Below, piece after piece: positions 1 to 6,038 of a DNA stretch of 17,041 nt. The translations under genes and the position numbers were made by a program. Origin of the DNA: an uncultured Gemmatimonadota bacterium (GTDB lineage: Bacteria; Gemmatimonadota; Gemmatimonadetes; Gemmatimonadales; GWC2-71-9); the NCBI GenBank assembly GCA_946887295.1, contig CAMPKP010000064.1, positions 1 to 17,041 on the forward strand. Reading direction: 5' to 3'. Position 1 is the first letter of the stretch; every line of letters begins with the position of its first letter. The notes under the pieces were generated by a model. The model had not been told where the DNA came from, made no database searches, and worked only from the letters and a program-made list of their open reading frames with translations.

Positions 1-24
1 GCCACGCCAGCCAAATGCTCTCCG

Positions 25-453
25 CTACGGCAGCGGATACTTCCTCAAATAGTACTCCCGATTCCTCGTCGCCCGCGCCCGGTACAGATGCTCCTCGTCG
101 TCCTCCGGGTCGTGCACGAACAGGTGCAGCGACCCCGGCCACATCGTGGCCTGGAGCGACCAGTTGGTCGAGGGCGCGTGCAGCACCCACTGGAGCGCCC
201 CGCCGCCGGCGTCGGTCAGATGGACCTCGCTGGCCCGCTCCAGCGGGACACTGGACGGAATGCCCGCGATCGCCGCCTCGATCGGATCCAGCTGCAGCTC
301 GGCGTCGCCCCACGACAGGAACGTGACCTTCCCGTGCACCGGCGCCTCCGATTCAGGCAGCTCGAACTCCGCCTGCCACTCCCCCAGAAGATCCCACGCG
401 TGATCCATCGGACCGATGTCCGGGATCTGCACCGTCGGATGTCGCTTCAGCAT
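25..453 (-). CDS. Hypothetical protein (142 aa)
   Basis: I do not recognise this protein. The frame stays open upstream to 606, but I chose the ATG at 453 because GGAGGAGG sits a few bases before it and the extra N-terminal stretch looks non-coding (basic, no conserved feel). The product is acidic in its C-terminal half (PEDDEEHLY around residue 120) and rich in Trp and aromatic residues, with alternating hydrophobic residues that suggest a small soluble beta-rich fold. No signal peptide, transmembrane segment or metal motif is visible. It is divergent from the small membrane protein at 569. It is probably a real gene given the strong ribosome binding site, but the function is unknown. Confidence 0.65.
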   Translation of the reverse strand: MLKRHPTVQIPDIGPMDHAWDLLGEWQAEFELPESEAPVHGKVTFLSWGDAELQLDPIEAAIAGIPSSVPLERASEVHLTDAGGGALQWVLHAPSTNWSLQATMWPGSLHLFVHDPEDDEEHLYRARATRNREYYLRKYPLP

Positions 454-522
454 CGCTGGCCTCCTCCCGTCGAATTCGAGGGCTAAGGACAGAGTCGCCG
501 CGGATGAATCTTTCACCTCGGT

Positions 523-537
523 GTTCCGTACTGGAAC
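523..537. promoter_or_regulatory. Dyad GTTCC-N5-GGAAC between divergent genes
   Basis: A perfect 5-bp inverted repeat with a 5-nt spacer lies in the 115-bp gap between the divergent genes at 453 and 569. GGAAC is also the generic -35 core of ECF sigma promoters, so it could be an operator or face-to-face ECF -35 boxes. No convincing -10 is placed at the right distance on either side. Low confidence. Confidence 0.2.
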
Positions 538-568
538 GCGAAACCGCTTTCTCCATCGGAGCACCACA

Positions 569-850
569 ATGACCGAATTCCTCGTGACCCTCGCCGCAGG
601 CTTCACCGGCTATCTGCTGGCCCGCCGGCTCGTGAGCCGGCGCCTCAGGTTCGTCGATGCCGTCCAGTCCCGCTTCGCACCCCTGGTAGCCGCGGTAACG
701 GCGACGATCCTGGCCTGGCCGCTGACCCTGCTCCCTGCTATAACCTTGTTTACCGCAATCGTTTTCGGCATTGGCACCGGCCTCGGTACAGCCAGTGGCG
801 CCCGCCGGGTGCACCGGGCGGACGTAGAGCTGAGGCGTATAGCCTCCTGA
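569..850 (+). CDS. Small membrane protein, hypothetical (93 aa)
   Basis: The start at 569 is set by a GGAG 7 nt upstream; the open frame reaches back to 416, but that part overlaps the opposite gene. The protein begins with a short hydrophobic stretch (FLVTLAAGFTGYLLA, residues 4-18), then a basic cytoplasm-like patch (RRLVSRRLR). Next come two close hydrophobic segments (about 37-55 and 57-76) containing a glycine-rich GIGTGLGTASG motif, and the tail is basic and charged. This looks like a small inner-membrane protein with two or three helices. I do not recognise the family. It stands alone, divergent from the gene at 25-453. Confidence 0.6.
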   Translation: MTEFLVTLAAGFTGYLLARRLVSRRLRFVDAVQSRFAPLVAAVTATILAWPLTLLPAITLFTAIVFGIGTGLGTASGARRVHRADVELRRIAS

Positions 851-910
851 CACATAGTAGCGCCGCCGGCCGCCCCGGCCCGTAGACTGGATCACATTTC
901 CCGGGCCGCC

Positions 911-916
911 TATCTT
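911..916 (+). promoter_or_regulatory. -10 element for the YggX-like gene; leaderless start
   Basis: TATCTT is followed by exactly 6 nt (gccgcc) and then the ATG at 923, which would place the transcription start on or next to the A of the ATG. No Shine-Dalgarno sequence precedes this ATG. At a 17-nt spacer the -35 would be TGGATC (888-893), a weak match. The same TANCTT-6 nt-ATG geometry recurs at 2174 and 6666. Confidence 0.45.
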
Positions 917-922
917 GCCGCC

Positions 923-1165
923 ATGGCGACGATACAGTGCCGGCGGTGCGGCCAGACGCGCGAGGGAATGGCCTTTCAGCCCTTCCCGACCGAGCTCGGC
1001 CGCCGGGCCTTCGAGCAGATCTGCGGCATTTGCTGGGCCGAATGGACCAAGACCCAGCAACAGCTCATCAACCACTACGGACTGAACCTTCGCGACCCGA
1101 AGGCCAGGGAGTTCCTGCTCCAGAACATGGAGCAGTTCCTGTTCCCCACCCGGTCCGGCGTATAG
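923..1165 (+). CDS. yggX: Fe(2+)-trafficking / oxidative damage protection protein, YggX family, with two CxxC pairs
   Basis: The 80-aa length and the core pattern match the YggX family, which protects Fe-S clusters from oxidation and may handle ferrous iron in the cytosol. Visible family features are EGMAFQPFPTELGRRAFEQI (the usual EG.DF..YPGELG.R.Y), WAEWTKTQQQLINHYGLNL, and DPKAREFLLQNMEQFLF. Classical members have one conserved Cys near the N-terminus. This one has C6xxC9 and C34xxC37, which together look like a zinc-ribbon or rubredoxin-like metal site grafted onto the fold. The start lacks a ribosome binding site and sits 6 nt after a -10-like TATCTT, so the mRNA is probably leaderless. 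It ends 20 bp from the convergent DUF3187 gene, with no hairpin in between. Confidence 0.82.
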   Translation: MATIQCRRCGQTREGMAFQPFPTELGRRAFEQICGICWAEWTKTQQQLINHYGLNLRDPKAREFLLQNMEQFLFPTRSGV

Positions 1166-1185
1166 CCGTATAGTAGAGACGGCGC

Positions 1186-2136
1186 TCAGAGCCTTCCCCC
1201 CACCCGGAACACCAGGTCGACCGCCGGCCCGCCGGGCTCCAGGTCCTCCGTCATCCCCACCCGCAGCTCCCGGCCGCCGGCTCCGGCGAGGATCCAGCCG
1301 AAGTCGAAGGCGAAGTCGCGCCGGTCGAGCGCGGGAATCGTCGTGTCGTGGTAGTAGGGGCTGTGCACCACGAGGTTCCCGTACAGCGACTGGCGTCCCC
1401 AGAAGCGCCAGCGGAGCCCCGAGCTGCCGGCGATGAACAGCTCGCGCTGCCATGGCGAGAGGGGGCCGTGCGAGGGGGTGTATCCGCCGGAGAGGCTCCC
1501 CTCGAACACGAGACGCGGCGTGAGCGGAAGCCGGGCCGTGTTGAGCAGGCTCGCCGAGACCACCTCGCGTCCGTAGCCGGCGGGCCCCGTGTTGGTCGGG
1601 AGCGTGAGGGCGAGCACGCTCTGCACCCGCGACAGCGTCCGCAGCCCGAATCCGACCCGCAGGTCGCCGATGAACAGATCGCCCGGGCGGCGGAGCAGCG
1701 GTGCCCTCGCCGGAAGCTCCGCCGCGTAGAGGAAGTCGTTTCTCGGCCGCCGCTCCCGCTCGGGGATCTCGATGCCGAGCAGGTCGTGATACCACTCGAG
1801 GAATCCATCGAGCACGCCGGAGTACGCGCCCAGCAGCTCCGCCTCCGCCAGCACGAACGTCGTAGGGCTCAGGTCCCGGGCGAGCGATGCGCGCACGCGG
1901 AGGAGCTCCGAATCGAGCAGGAAGGAGGCGTCCGGCAGCACGTTGTACTCGATGGTGCTGGCGTACTCGAGGCCCACGTCCGCCGACCACCGGCGGGGCC
2001 GCGGCGTGTGATACGGCTCGAACGAGACGCCGCTGCGGGATGCGGCGGCGGGATTGATGGACCGGAATGGCGGGAGGCCCTGCGCCCGGGTCGACTCCGG
2101 GAGCACGAGCAGCAGGACCAGTGCGAGAAGGAGCAC
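1186..2136 (-). CDS. DUF3187 family protein, probable outer-membrane beta-barrel
   Basis: The 316-aa product begins with a Sec signal peptide (hydrophobic LLLALVLLLVLP, cleavage near residue 19 after STRAQ). The rest shows alternating hydrophobic/polar strands, many Tyr and Trp, and a C-terminal aromatic-poor strand ending VFRVGGRL. The end of the protein (FGWILAGAGGRELRVGMTEDLEPG...PAVDLVF) matches the typical C-terminus of DUF3187 proteins, predicted outer-membrane barrels of unknown function. The start is GTG, with no Shine-Dalgarno visible. A TATCTT lies 5 nt upstream on the minus strand, so this too may be leaderless. Its promoter region overlaps that of the aromatic leader on the other strand. 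The family call is good; the biological role is unknown. Confidence 0.75.
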   Translation of the reverse strand: MLLLALVLLLVLPESTRAQGLPPFRSINPAAASRSGVSFEPYHTPRPRRWSADVGLEYASTIEYNVLPDASFLLDSELLRVRASLARDLSPTTFVLAEAELLGAYSGVLDGFLEWYHDLLGIEIPERERRPRNDFLYAAELPARAPLLRRPGDLFIGDLRVGFGLRTLSRVQSVLALTLPTNTGPAGYGREVVSASLLNTARLPLTPRLVFEGSLSGGYTPSHGPLSPWQRELFIAGSSGLRWRFWGRQSLYGNLVVHSPYYHDTTIPALDRRDFAFDFGWILAGAGGRELRVGMTEDLEPGGPAVDLVFRVGGRL

Positions 2137-2141
2137 GTTTC

Positions 2142-2147
2142 AAGATA
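2142..2147 (-). promoter_or_regulatory. Candidate -10 (TATCTT, minus strand) for the DUF3187 gene
   Basis: Read on the minus strand this is TATCTT, 5 nt before the GTG at 2136. It lies just beside the plus-strand TTGACA at 2150, so the two divergent promoters would overlap. I see no good -35 at 17-18 nt. Confidence 0.3.
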
Positions 2148-2149
2148 AC

Positions 2150-2179
2150 TTGACAAAGGAGCGCGCCGCCCCGTAGCTT
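2150..2179 (+). promoter_or_regulatory. Promoter of the aromatic leader/aroF unit
   Basis: A perfect -35 TTGACA (2150-2155) is followed after 18 nt by TAGCTT (2174-2179), a TAnnnT -10. The expected start, about 7 nt downstream, falls on the ATG of the leader peptide at 2186. Confidence 0.6.
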
Positions 2180-2185
2180 CAGCCC

Positions 2186-2272
2186 ATGGTCCGCTCACAG
2201 AGCTCGTGGTTCTTCTACTTTACCAACGCCGGCGCGGCGCTCCAGCCGTCCGGTGTCGGTGGCGTAGTCTAG
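2186..2272 (+). CDS. Aromatic amino acid leader peptide (28 aa) with WFFYF run
   Basis: A short ORF, ATG at 2186 and TAG at 2270-2272, encodes a peptide starting MVRSQSS. Next comes the run Trp-Phe-Phe-Tyr-Phe (codons 8-12, 2207-2221: tgg ttc ttc tac ttt), then TNAGAALQPSGVGGVV. Five consecutive aromatic codons covering all three aromatic amino acids are the signature of a ribosome-mediated transcription attenuator, as in E. coli pheL and pheM. The ORF lies between a TTGACA promoter and a strong intrinsic terminator placed directly before the DAHP synthase/prephenate dehydratase gene. That is the position expected for control of aromatic synthesis by charged-tRNA supply. No Shine-Dalgarno is present and the promoter predicts a start at the ATG itself, so translation is probably leaderless. 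The stop codon falls in the loop of a long hairpin (2248-2286). Confidence 0.8.
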   Translation: MVRSQSSWFFYFTNAGAALQPSGVGGVV

Positions 2273-2304
2273 CGCCCCGACCGGACCGCCCGACGCCCCG
2301 CCGG
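2229..2304 (+). promoter_or_regulatory. Alternative RNA pairings of the attenuator
   Basis: Several mutually exclusive pairings are visible. First, 2248-2264 pairs with 2273-2286: GTCCGGT/ACCGGAC, CGG/CCG and GGCG/CGCC, with small bulges and the leader stop in the loop. Second, 2229-2239 (CCGGCGCGGCG), just after the aromatic codons, pairs with 2294-2304 (CGCCCCGCCGG) with one C-C mismatch, and so would sequester the 5' arm of the terminator. Third, 2250-2265 can pair with 2293-2304 with bulges. Fourth, 2274-2284 is a near copy of the terminator 5' arm and could pair with its 3' arm. Which fold wins when the ribosome stalls cannot be decided by eye. Confidence 0.55.
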
Positions 2305-2330
2305 ATTCCCCGGCGGGGCTTTTTGTTTTT
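2295..2330 (+). terminator. Rho-independent terminator of the attenuator
   Basis: A perfect 10-bp stem GCCCCGCCGG/CCGGCGGGGC (2295-2304 and 2310-2319) has a 5-nt loop, followed by TTTTTGTTTTT (2320-2330). It sits 18 bp before the ATG of the fusion gene and after a promoter on the same strand. It must therefore be conditional unless the main gene has another promoter, and none is visible in the 18 bp. Confidence 0.9.
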
Positions 2331-2348
2331 CATCCTCGGAGCGTACGC

Positions 2349-4073
2349 ATGCGTGTTGCGATTCAGGGCACCCACGGGTCCTTCAGCGAGGCGGCTGCGC
2401 GTCGCCGGTGGCCCGGGCTGGAGACGCTTCCCTGCCGCGAGGCGAAGGACGTCGTGGCCGCCGTCCGGGAGGGCCGGGCGGAGGCCGGGTGCCTGCCGAT
2501 CGAGAACTCTCTCATAGGCTCGGTCACGACCACCTACGACCTCCTCGAAGAGGCTTTCGGCGACGGCCTGCTGCGGCTCACCCACGAGATTCTCTACCCG
2601 GTGCACCACACGCTGATGGCGGTGCCCGGCGCGAAGCTGGAGGGGATCAAGCGAGTCCTCTCCCATCCGGTGGCGCTGGGGCAATGCCGGGTGTGGCTGG
2701 CCGAGCATCTTCCCGACGTCGAGCTGGTGAGCGCGTGGGACACGGCGGGTAGCGCCGAGATCGTGGCCCAGGAGGGGAACCCCGCCATCGCCGCCATCGC
2801 GGCGCGCCACGCGGCCGACTCCCACGGACTCCTGCCGCTCGCCGAGCGCATCGAGGACGACCCCACCAACCAGACCCGCTTCCTCACCTTCACCCGCTCC
2901 GACGGGGCCGAGCTGCCCGCGGCGAGCGGGGGCGACGTCCGCTACAAGACCTCGGTGATCGTGCTGATCGATCACAAGCCGGGAATGCTGGCGCTCACGC
3001 TCCAGGCGTTCGGCGTGCGGGGCGTGAACCTCATGGCGCTCCAGTCCCGTCCCGAGCGCTCAGCGCCGTGGACCTACCGGTTCTACGTCGACGTGGACGG
3101 CGCGGCGAGCGACCCCCGTCTCGCGGAGGCGCTCGAGGAGGTGGAAGCGCTCGCCGCCCGGGTCGTCGTGCTGGGAAGCTACGAGGCCTGGATCGAGGGC
3201 TCCCGGCTCTCCGCACCCCCGCCGACGCCCGCGCACCACACCCGGAAGCCCGAGATCCCGCTGGTGGACCGCCGCCGCTCGCCGGAGGGGACCCGGGTGC
3301 AGGTGCGGGACGTCGTGTTCGGCGGGCCCGCGCCGGTGCTGATCGCCGGACCCTGCTCGGTCGAGAGCGAGGCCATGATCCTGGAGACCGCGGATGCCAT
3401 CGCCCGGGCGGGCGGGGACATGCTGCGCGGAGGCGCGTACAAGCCCCGGACCTCCCCCTACGATTTCCAGGGACTGGGCGTGAAGGGACTGCGCTACCTG
3501 GCCGACGCCCGCGAGCGCACCGGGCTGCCCGTCGTCACCGAAGTGCTGAGCTGGGAGGAGGTGGCGGTGGTGGGGCACTTCGCCGACATGCTGCAGATCG
3601 GCGCGCGCAACATGCAGAACTTCACCCTGCTCCGCGCGGCCAGCCGGAGCGGCAAGCCGATCCTGCTCAAGCGGGGCGCGGGAGCGCAGATCGAGGAGTG
3701 GCTGATGGCGGCCGAGTACATCCTCGCCGAGGGCAACCCCAACGTGGTGCTGTGCGAGCGGGGCATCCGGACCTTCGAGCGCGCCACCCGCCATACGCTG
3801 GACCTGAACGCGGTGGTGATGGTTCGCGAGCGCACCCATCTGCCGGTGATCGTGGATCCGAGCCACGCGGCCGGCGTCCGCTCGCTGGTCGTACCGCTCA
3901 GCCTCGGCTCACTCGCGGCGGGAGCCAGCGGACTGCTGGTGGAGGCTCACCCCGATCCGGACCGGGCCATGAGCGACGGGGCCCAGAGCCTCGATCTGAC
4001 CATGTTCGCGCAGCTCGCCCGGCTGGTGCATCCGGGAAGAGCGGCACGGGAGCCCGCGGCGCTGACCGCGTGA
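2349..4073 (+). CDS. aroF: Fused prephenate dehydratase - ACT - DAHP synthase (class I beta)
   Basis: This 574-aa fusion joins the first step of the shikimate pathway to the Phe branch. Residues 1-183 are prephenate dehydratase (GTHGSFSEAA, CLPIENSLIGSV, catalytic TRF at 176-178). Residues about 200-283 are an ACT domain (HKPGML, LQSRPER), the usual Phe-binding allosteric module. Residues about 312-565 are a class I-beta DAHP synthase barrel: GPCSVES at 334, KPRTSPY at 365, QIGARNMQN, LLKRG, DPSHAAG and VEAHPDPDRAMSDG. Metal ligands C336, H506, E532 and D543 have the same spacing (170, 196, 207) as those of the Thermotoga enzyme. There is no chorismate mutase domain. The start is set by GGAG 7 nt upstream of the ATG. 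The ACT domain directly precedes the barrel, where Thermotoga DAHP synthase has its own regulatory domain, so Phe may control both activities (inference). A leader-peptide attenuator lies upstream. The gene could equally be named pheA. Confidence 0.95.
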   Translation: MRVAIQGTHGSFSEAAARRRWPGLETLPCREAKDVVAAVREGRAEAGCLPIENSLIGSVTTTYDLLEEAFGDGLLRLTHEILYPVHHTLMAVPGAKLEGIKRVLSHPVALGQCRVWLAEHLPDVELVSAWDTAGSAEIVAQEGNPAIAAIAARHAADSHGLLPLAERIEDDPTNQTRFLTFTRSDGAELPAASGGDVRYKTSVIVLIDHKPGMLALTLQAFGVRGVNLMALQSRPERSAPWTYRFYVDVDGAASDPRLAEALEEVEALAARVVVLGSYEAWIEGSRLSAPPPTPAHHTRKPEIPLVDRRRSPEGTRVQVRDVVFGGPAPVLIAGPCSVESEAMILETADAIARAGGDMLRGGAYKPRTSPYDFQGLGVKGLRYLADARERTGLPVVTEVLSWEEVAVVGHFADMLQIGARNMQNFTLLRAASRSGKPILLKRGAGAQIEEWLMAAEYILAEGNPNVVLCERGIRTFERATRHTLDLNAVVMVRERTHLPVIVDPSHAAGVRSLVVPLSLGSLAAGASGLLVEAHPDPDRAMSDGAQSLDLTMFAQLARLVHPGRAAREPAALTA

Positions 4074-4090
4074 TCGGCAAACGGCGGACG

Positions 4091-4116
4091 GGAAGGGCAG
4101 ACAGGAAGGCCAGACA
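4091..4116 (+). repeat. Tandem 13-bp near-duplicate
   Basis: GGAAGGGCAGACA (4091-4103) is followed directly by GGAAGGCCAGACA (4104-4116), differing at one base. The second copy forms the outer 5' arm of the terminator dyad at 4105-4165. Confidence 0.7.
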
Positions 4117-4165
4117 ATAAAGAGGGGACCTCATGCCGAGGTCCCCTCTTTATTGTCTGGCCTTC
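4105..4165. terminator. Bidirectional terminator, perfect 28-bp inverted repeat
   Basis: Arms 4105-4132 and 4138-4165 are perfectly complementary over 28 bp with a 5-nt loop (atgcc). The GC core GAGGGGACCTC/GAGGTCCCCTC is flanked by AATAAA on one side and TTTATT on the other, so either strand gives a hairpin followed by a U-rich stretch. It lies between the convergent aroF-type gene (ends 4073) and the GlsB-like gene (ends 4188) and probably terminates both. The extra outer 10-11 bp (GAAGGCCAGAC) are longer than a terminator needs. Confidence 0.88.
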
Positions 4166-4187
4166 ACCCTGTCCCACGGTCCCGCAG

Positions 4188-4454
4188 TTACGGCACCGTC
4201 GTCCCGCGCCGTCCCACGAACATCCGGTAGATCAACAGCAGGAGCAGTGCGCCGATGATCGAGGCGATGATCCCAGGACCCTCGCCGGGATTGGCGTACC
4301 AGCCGAGCGCCCGGCCCAGAAATCCGGCCAGCAGCGCGCCCGCGACGCCGATCAGCATGGTGATGAAGAACCCGCCGGGATCCTTCCCGGGCATCAAGAA
4401 CTTCGCGATCGCACCGACCACCAACCCGATGATCAAGGTCCACAGGATTCCCAT
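4188..4454 (-). CDS. GlsB/YeaQ/YmgE family stress-response membrane protein
   Basis: The 88-aa protein has the family layout of three hydrophobic helices: GILWTLIIGLVVGAIAKFLM at the N-terminus, the signature AKFLMPGKDPGGFFITMLIGVAGA, and a C-terminal GIIASIIGALLLLLIYRM. Members are small inner-membrane proteins, historically called transglycosylase-associated, and are often induced by general or acid stress; the molecular role is not settled. The ATG at 4454 is supported by GGAGGG 5 nt upstream, so the longer open frame to 4520 is not used. It lies 79 bp downstream of the PDZ gene on the same strand. A TATATCTT at about 4480 (minus strand) could be its own -10, so it may be a separate transcript or the last gene of the sigma-factor operon. 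Confidence 0.88.
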   Translation of the reverse strand: MGILWTLIIGLVVGAIAKFLMPGKDPGGFFITMLIGVAGALLAGFLGRALGWYANPGEGPGIIASIIGALLLLLIYRMFVGRRGTTVP

Positions 4455-4533
4455 AGTTCCCTCCAAGGTGGGCCGAAGATATACCAGCGTCCCGGGTCGA
4501 ACATCTGTGAGCGGGCGCACACGCGCGGGCAGG

Positions 4534-5418
4534 CTACCGGTCGCGCTCTCCGATGCGGGCGGTGATCGTCTCCCGCTTGCGGTTCCGCATGATGTCCAGC
4601 TTGAAGGTTTCCCCCGTTTCGTAGCTCCGCAAGATGCGCAGCAGGTGGGAGGGGCTGGAGGGGGCCCGGCCGTCCACGACCAGGACCACGTCCCCGCCCC
4701 GCAGGCCGAGCGCCGAGTCCTTGGGGGCGCTGATCACCAGCACTCCCTCGGCCGTGCCGAAATACCGTCCCAGATCGGGGTTGAGGGGCGCCAGCTCCAG
4801 CCTGCCGAGTGGCGAGCCGCTGAAGTATTCCCAGCGGGAGCCCGGCTCGAGCCGCTCCAGGAAGTCGCCCACCGGCACCCGGCCCACGCCCGGCCCGATC
4901 GGCCCCGGGTAGCGGAACTCGAACCGGCCGCCGTCGCCCGGGCCCATGGTCATCTCGGGCTCCTCGGCGGTCACAACGGAGGCGGTCCGGCGCTCCGTCC
5001 CCCGACGGTACTCGACCGCGACCGTATCGTTCGGCTCCAGCCGCGCCGCCAGCTCGATGAGCCGAAGGCCGGGGAGAGACTCCTGCGGGCGGACGTCGCT
5101 TTCGTCCTCGGCCGCGCCGCCGGCCAGCACCGACTTTCCGTCCACGCGGGTGATGAGGTCCCCCGACCGGATGCCGGCCTGGGCCGCGGGACCGCCCGGG
5201 GTCACGGCGTCCACATAGGCGCCGATGGAGTCGGTCTCACGGGCATGCAGGTTGACCTTGATGCCGAGCCGCGCCCTCCGGTCGAGCATGATGCGCATCA
5301 GCCGCTGGGGGCCTCGCTCGAGCTGGATGACCCCGGGCTCCTGGGCCGCTGCCGGGAACGCGGGGGCGGTGAGGCCTCCGGCCGCGAGGAGCGCGCCGAT
5401 GATCGCTTGACGTCGCAT
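4534..5418 (-). CDS. Secreted two-PDZ-domain protein in an ECF sigma operon
   Basis: The 294-aa protein has a signal peptide (basic MRRQ, hydrophobic core, cleavage near AAAQ at residues 23-26). PDZ domain 1 covers about 50-150 (LGIKVNL, AYVDAVTPGGPAAQAGIRSGDLITRVDGKSV), and PDZ domain 2 about 200-290 (ALGLRGGDVVLVVDGRAPSS, ETFKLDIMRNRKRETITARI). There is no trypsin-like or site-2 protease domain and no His-Asp-Ser triad, so it is a binding or scaffold protein rather than a DegP-type protease. It starts 17 bp after the anti-sigma gene with GGAGGATC upstream of the ATG, so it is co-transcribed. A plausible role, by inference, is to sense misfolded envelope protein C-termini and present them, or the anti-sigma factor, to a protease encoded elsewhere. 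Confidence 0.85.
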   Translation of the reverse strand: MRRQAIIGALLAAGGLTAPAFPAAAQEPGVIQLERGPQRLMRIMLDRRARLGIKVNLHARETDSIGAYVDAVTPGGPAAQAGIRSGDLITRVDGKSVLAGGAAEDESDVRPQESLPGLRLIELAARLEPNDTVAVEYRRGTERRTASVVTAEEPEMTMGPGDGGRFEFRYPGPIGPGVGRVPVGDFLERLEPGSRWEYFSGSPLGRLELAPLNPDLGRYFGTAEGVLVISAPKDSALGLRGGDVVLVVDGRAPSSPSHLLRILRSYETGETFKLDIMRNRKRETITARIGERDR

Positions 5419-5435
5419 GACGAGATCCTCCGGGG

Positions 5436-6038
5436 CTACAGCCCCACGTGACTGGCGCGGGTGACGTGAACGTCCACCAGAGCGTCGAGCAGGCCCACCC
5501 GCTCCCGCCAGAGCTTCAGCACCTCCGCGTCCCTGCCCTGCTGCCCCATCAGCTCGGCCATCTCCAGCTCCCGATCCACCCGCGCGATCCGGTCCTCCAG
5601 CTGCTGGGTGATCCCCGCGGTCCTGCCGTCCAGCACCCGGCTCTCCGGATCGAGCCGGTCGAGGGCGGACTCCAGGGCCTGGGAGCGGACCATCGCCTGC
5701 TCGATCTCCGCCGGCGTCAGCGCGGGCCGGGATCCCCGGGGCGTGCCGACGCCCACGGCCACTGCGACCGACGCGGCGGCGGCCAGTCCGGCCAGCCCGG
5801 CGAACCGGGTGCGGTGCCGCCTCCGCTCCGCCCGCACCCGGTCGCGCACCGCGGGCCAGCGGTCCCGCGAAGGCCGGAGCGCCGGAAGCGCCTTGATCCG
5901 GGCGACCCGCTGGTGGAGCCGCTCCATCTCGCCCCGGCAGAGCGCGCAGCTCTCCAGGTGCTGGCGGGCGGCGGCGGCGCCGGGCTCGAGGCCGGGCTCC
6001 CGGAGGCCGACCAGCGTCTCGATGGAGAGATGGGTCAT
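5436..6038 (-). CDS. Anti-sigma factor, zinc-motif membrane protein
   Basis: The 200-aa protein has the anti-sigma hallmark H27-x3-C31-x2-C34 (QHLESCALC), the ZAS-type zinc motif that grips an ECF sigma factor. A basic linker (RRRHRTR) and one transmembrane helix at about 79-98 follow. The C-terminal, presumably periplasmic, part is helical with likely coiled coil (QQLEDRIARVDRELEMAELMGQQ, about 140-165). The ATG at 6038 overlaps the TGA of the sigma gene in an ATGA junction, implying translational coupling and balanced synthesis. Known partners of this arrangement sequester the sigma factor at the membrane until proteolysis or a conformational change frees it. The signal here is unknown. Confidence 0.88.
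   Translation of the reverse strand: MTHLSIETLVGLREPGLEPGAAAARQHLESCALCRGEMERLHQRVARIKALPALRPSRDRWPAVRDRVRAERRRHRTRFAGLAGLAAAASVAVAVGVGTPRGSRPALTPAEIEQAMVRSQALESALDRLDPESRVLDGRTAGITQQLEDRIARVDRELEMAELMGQQGRDAEVLKLWRERVGLLDALVDVHVTRASHVGL

Noticed and set aside
353..2143. A 596-codon open frame on the minus strand
   Set aside because: It overlaps the YggX-like, membrane and DUF3187 genes in another frame, and its translation is Arg/Ala/Gly/Pro-rich with no domain: a shadow frame of GC-rich DNA.
2206..2517. A 103-codon plus-strand frame over the attenuator
   Set aside because: It runs through the terminator hairpin into the fusion gene in the wrong frame; the 28-codon leader in the other frame explains the region better.
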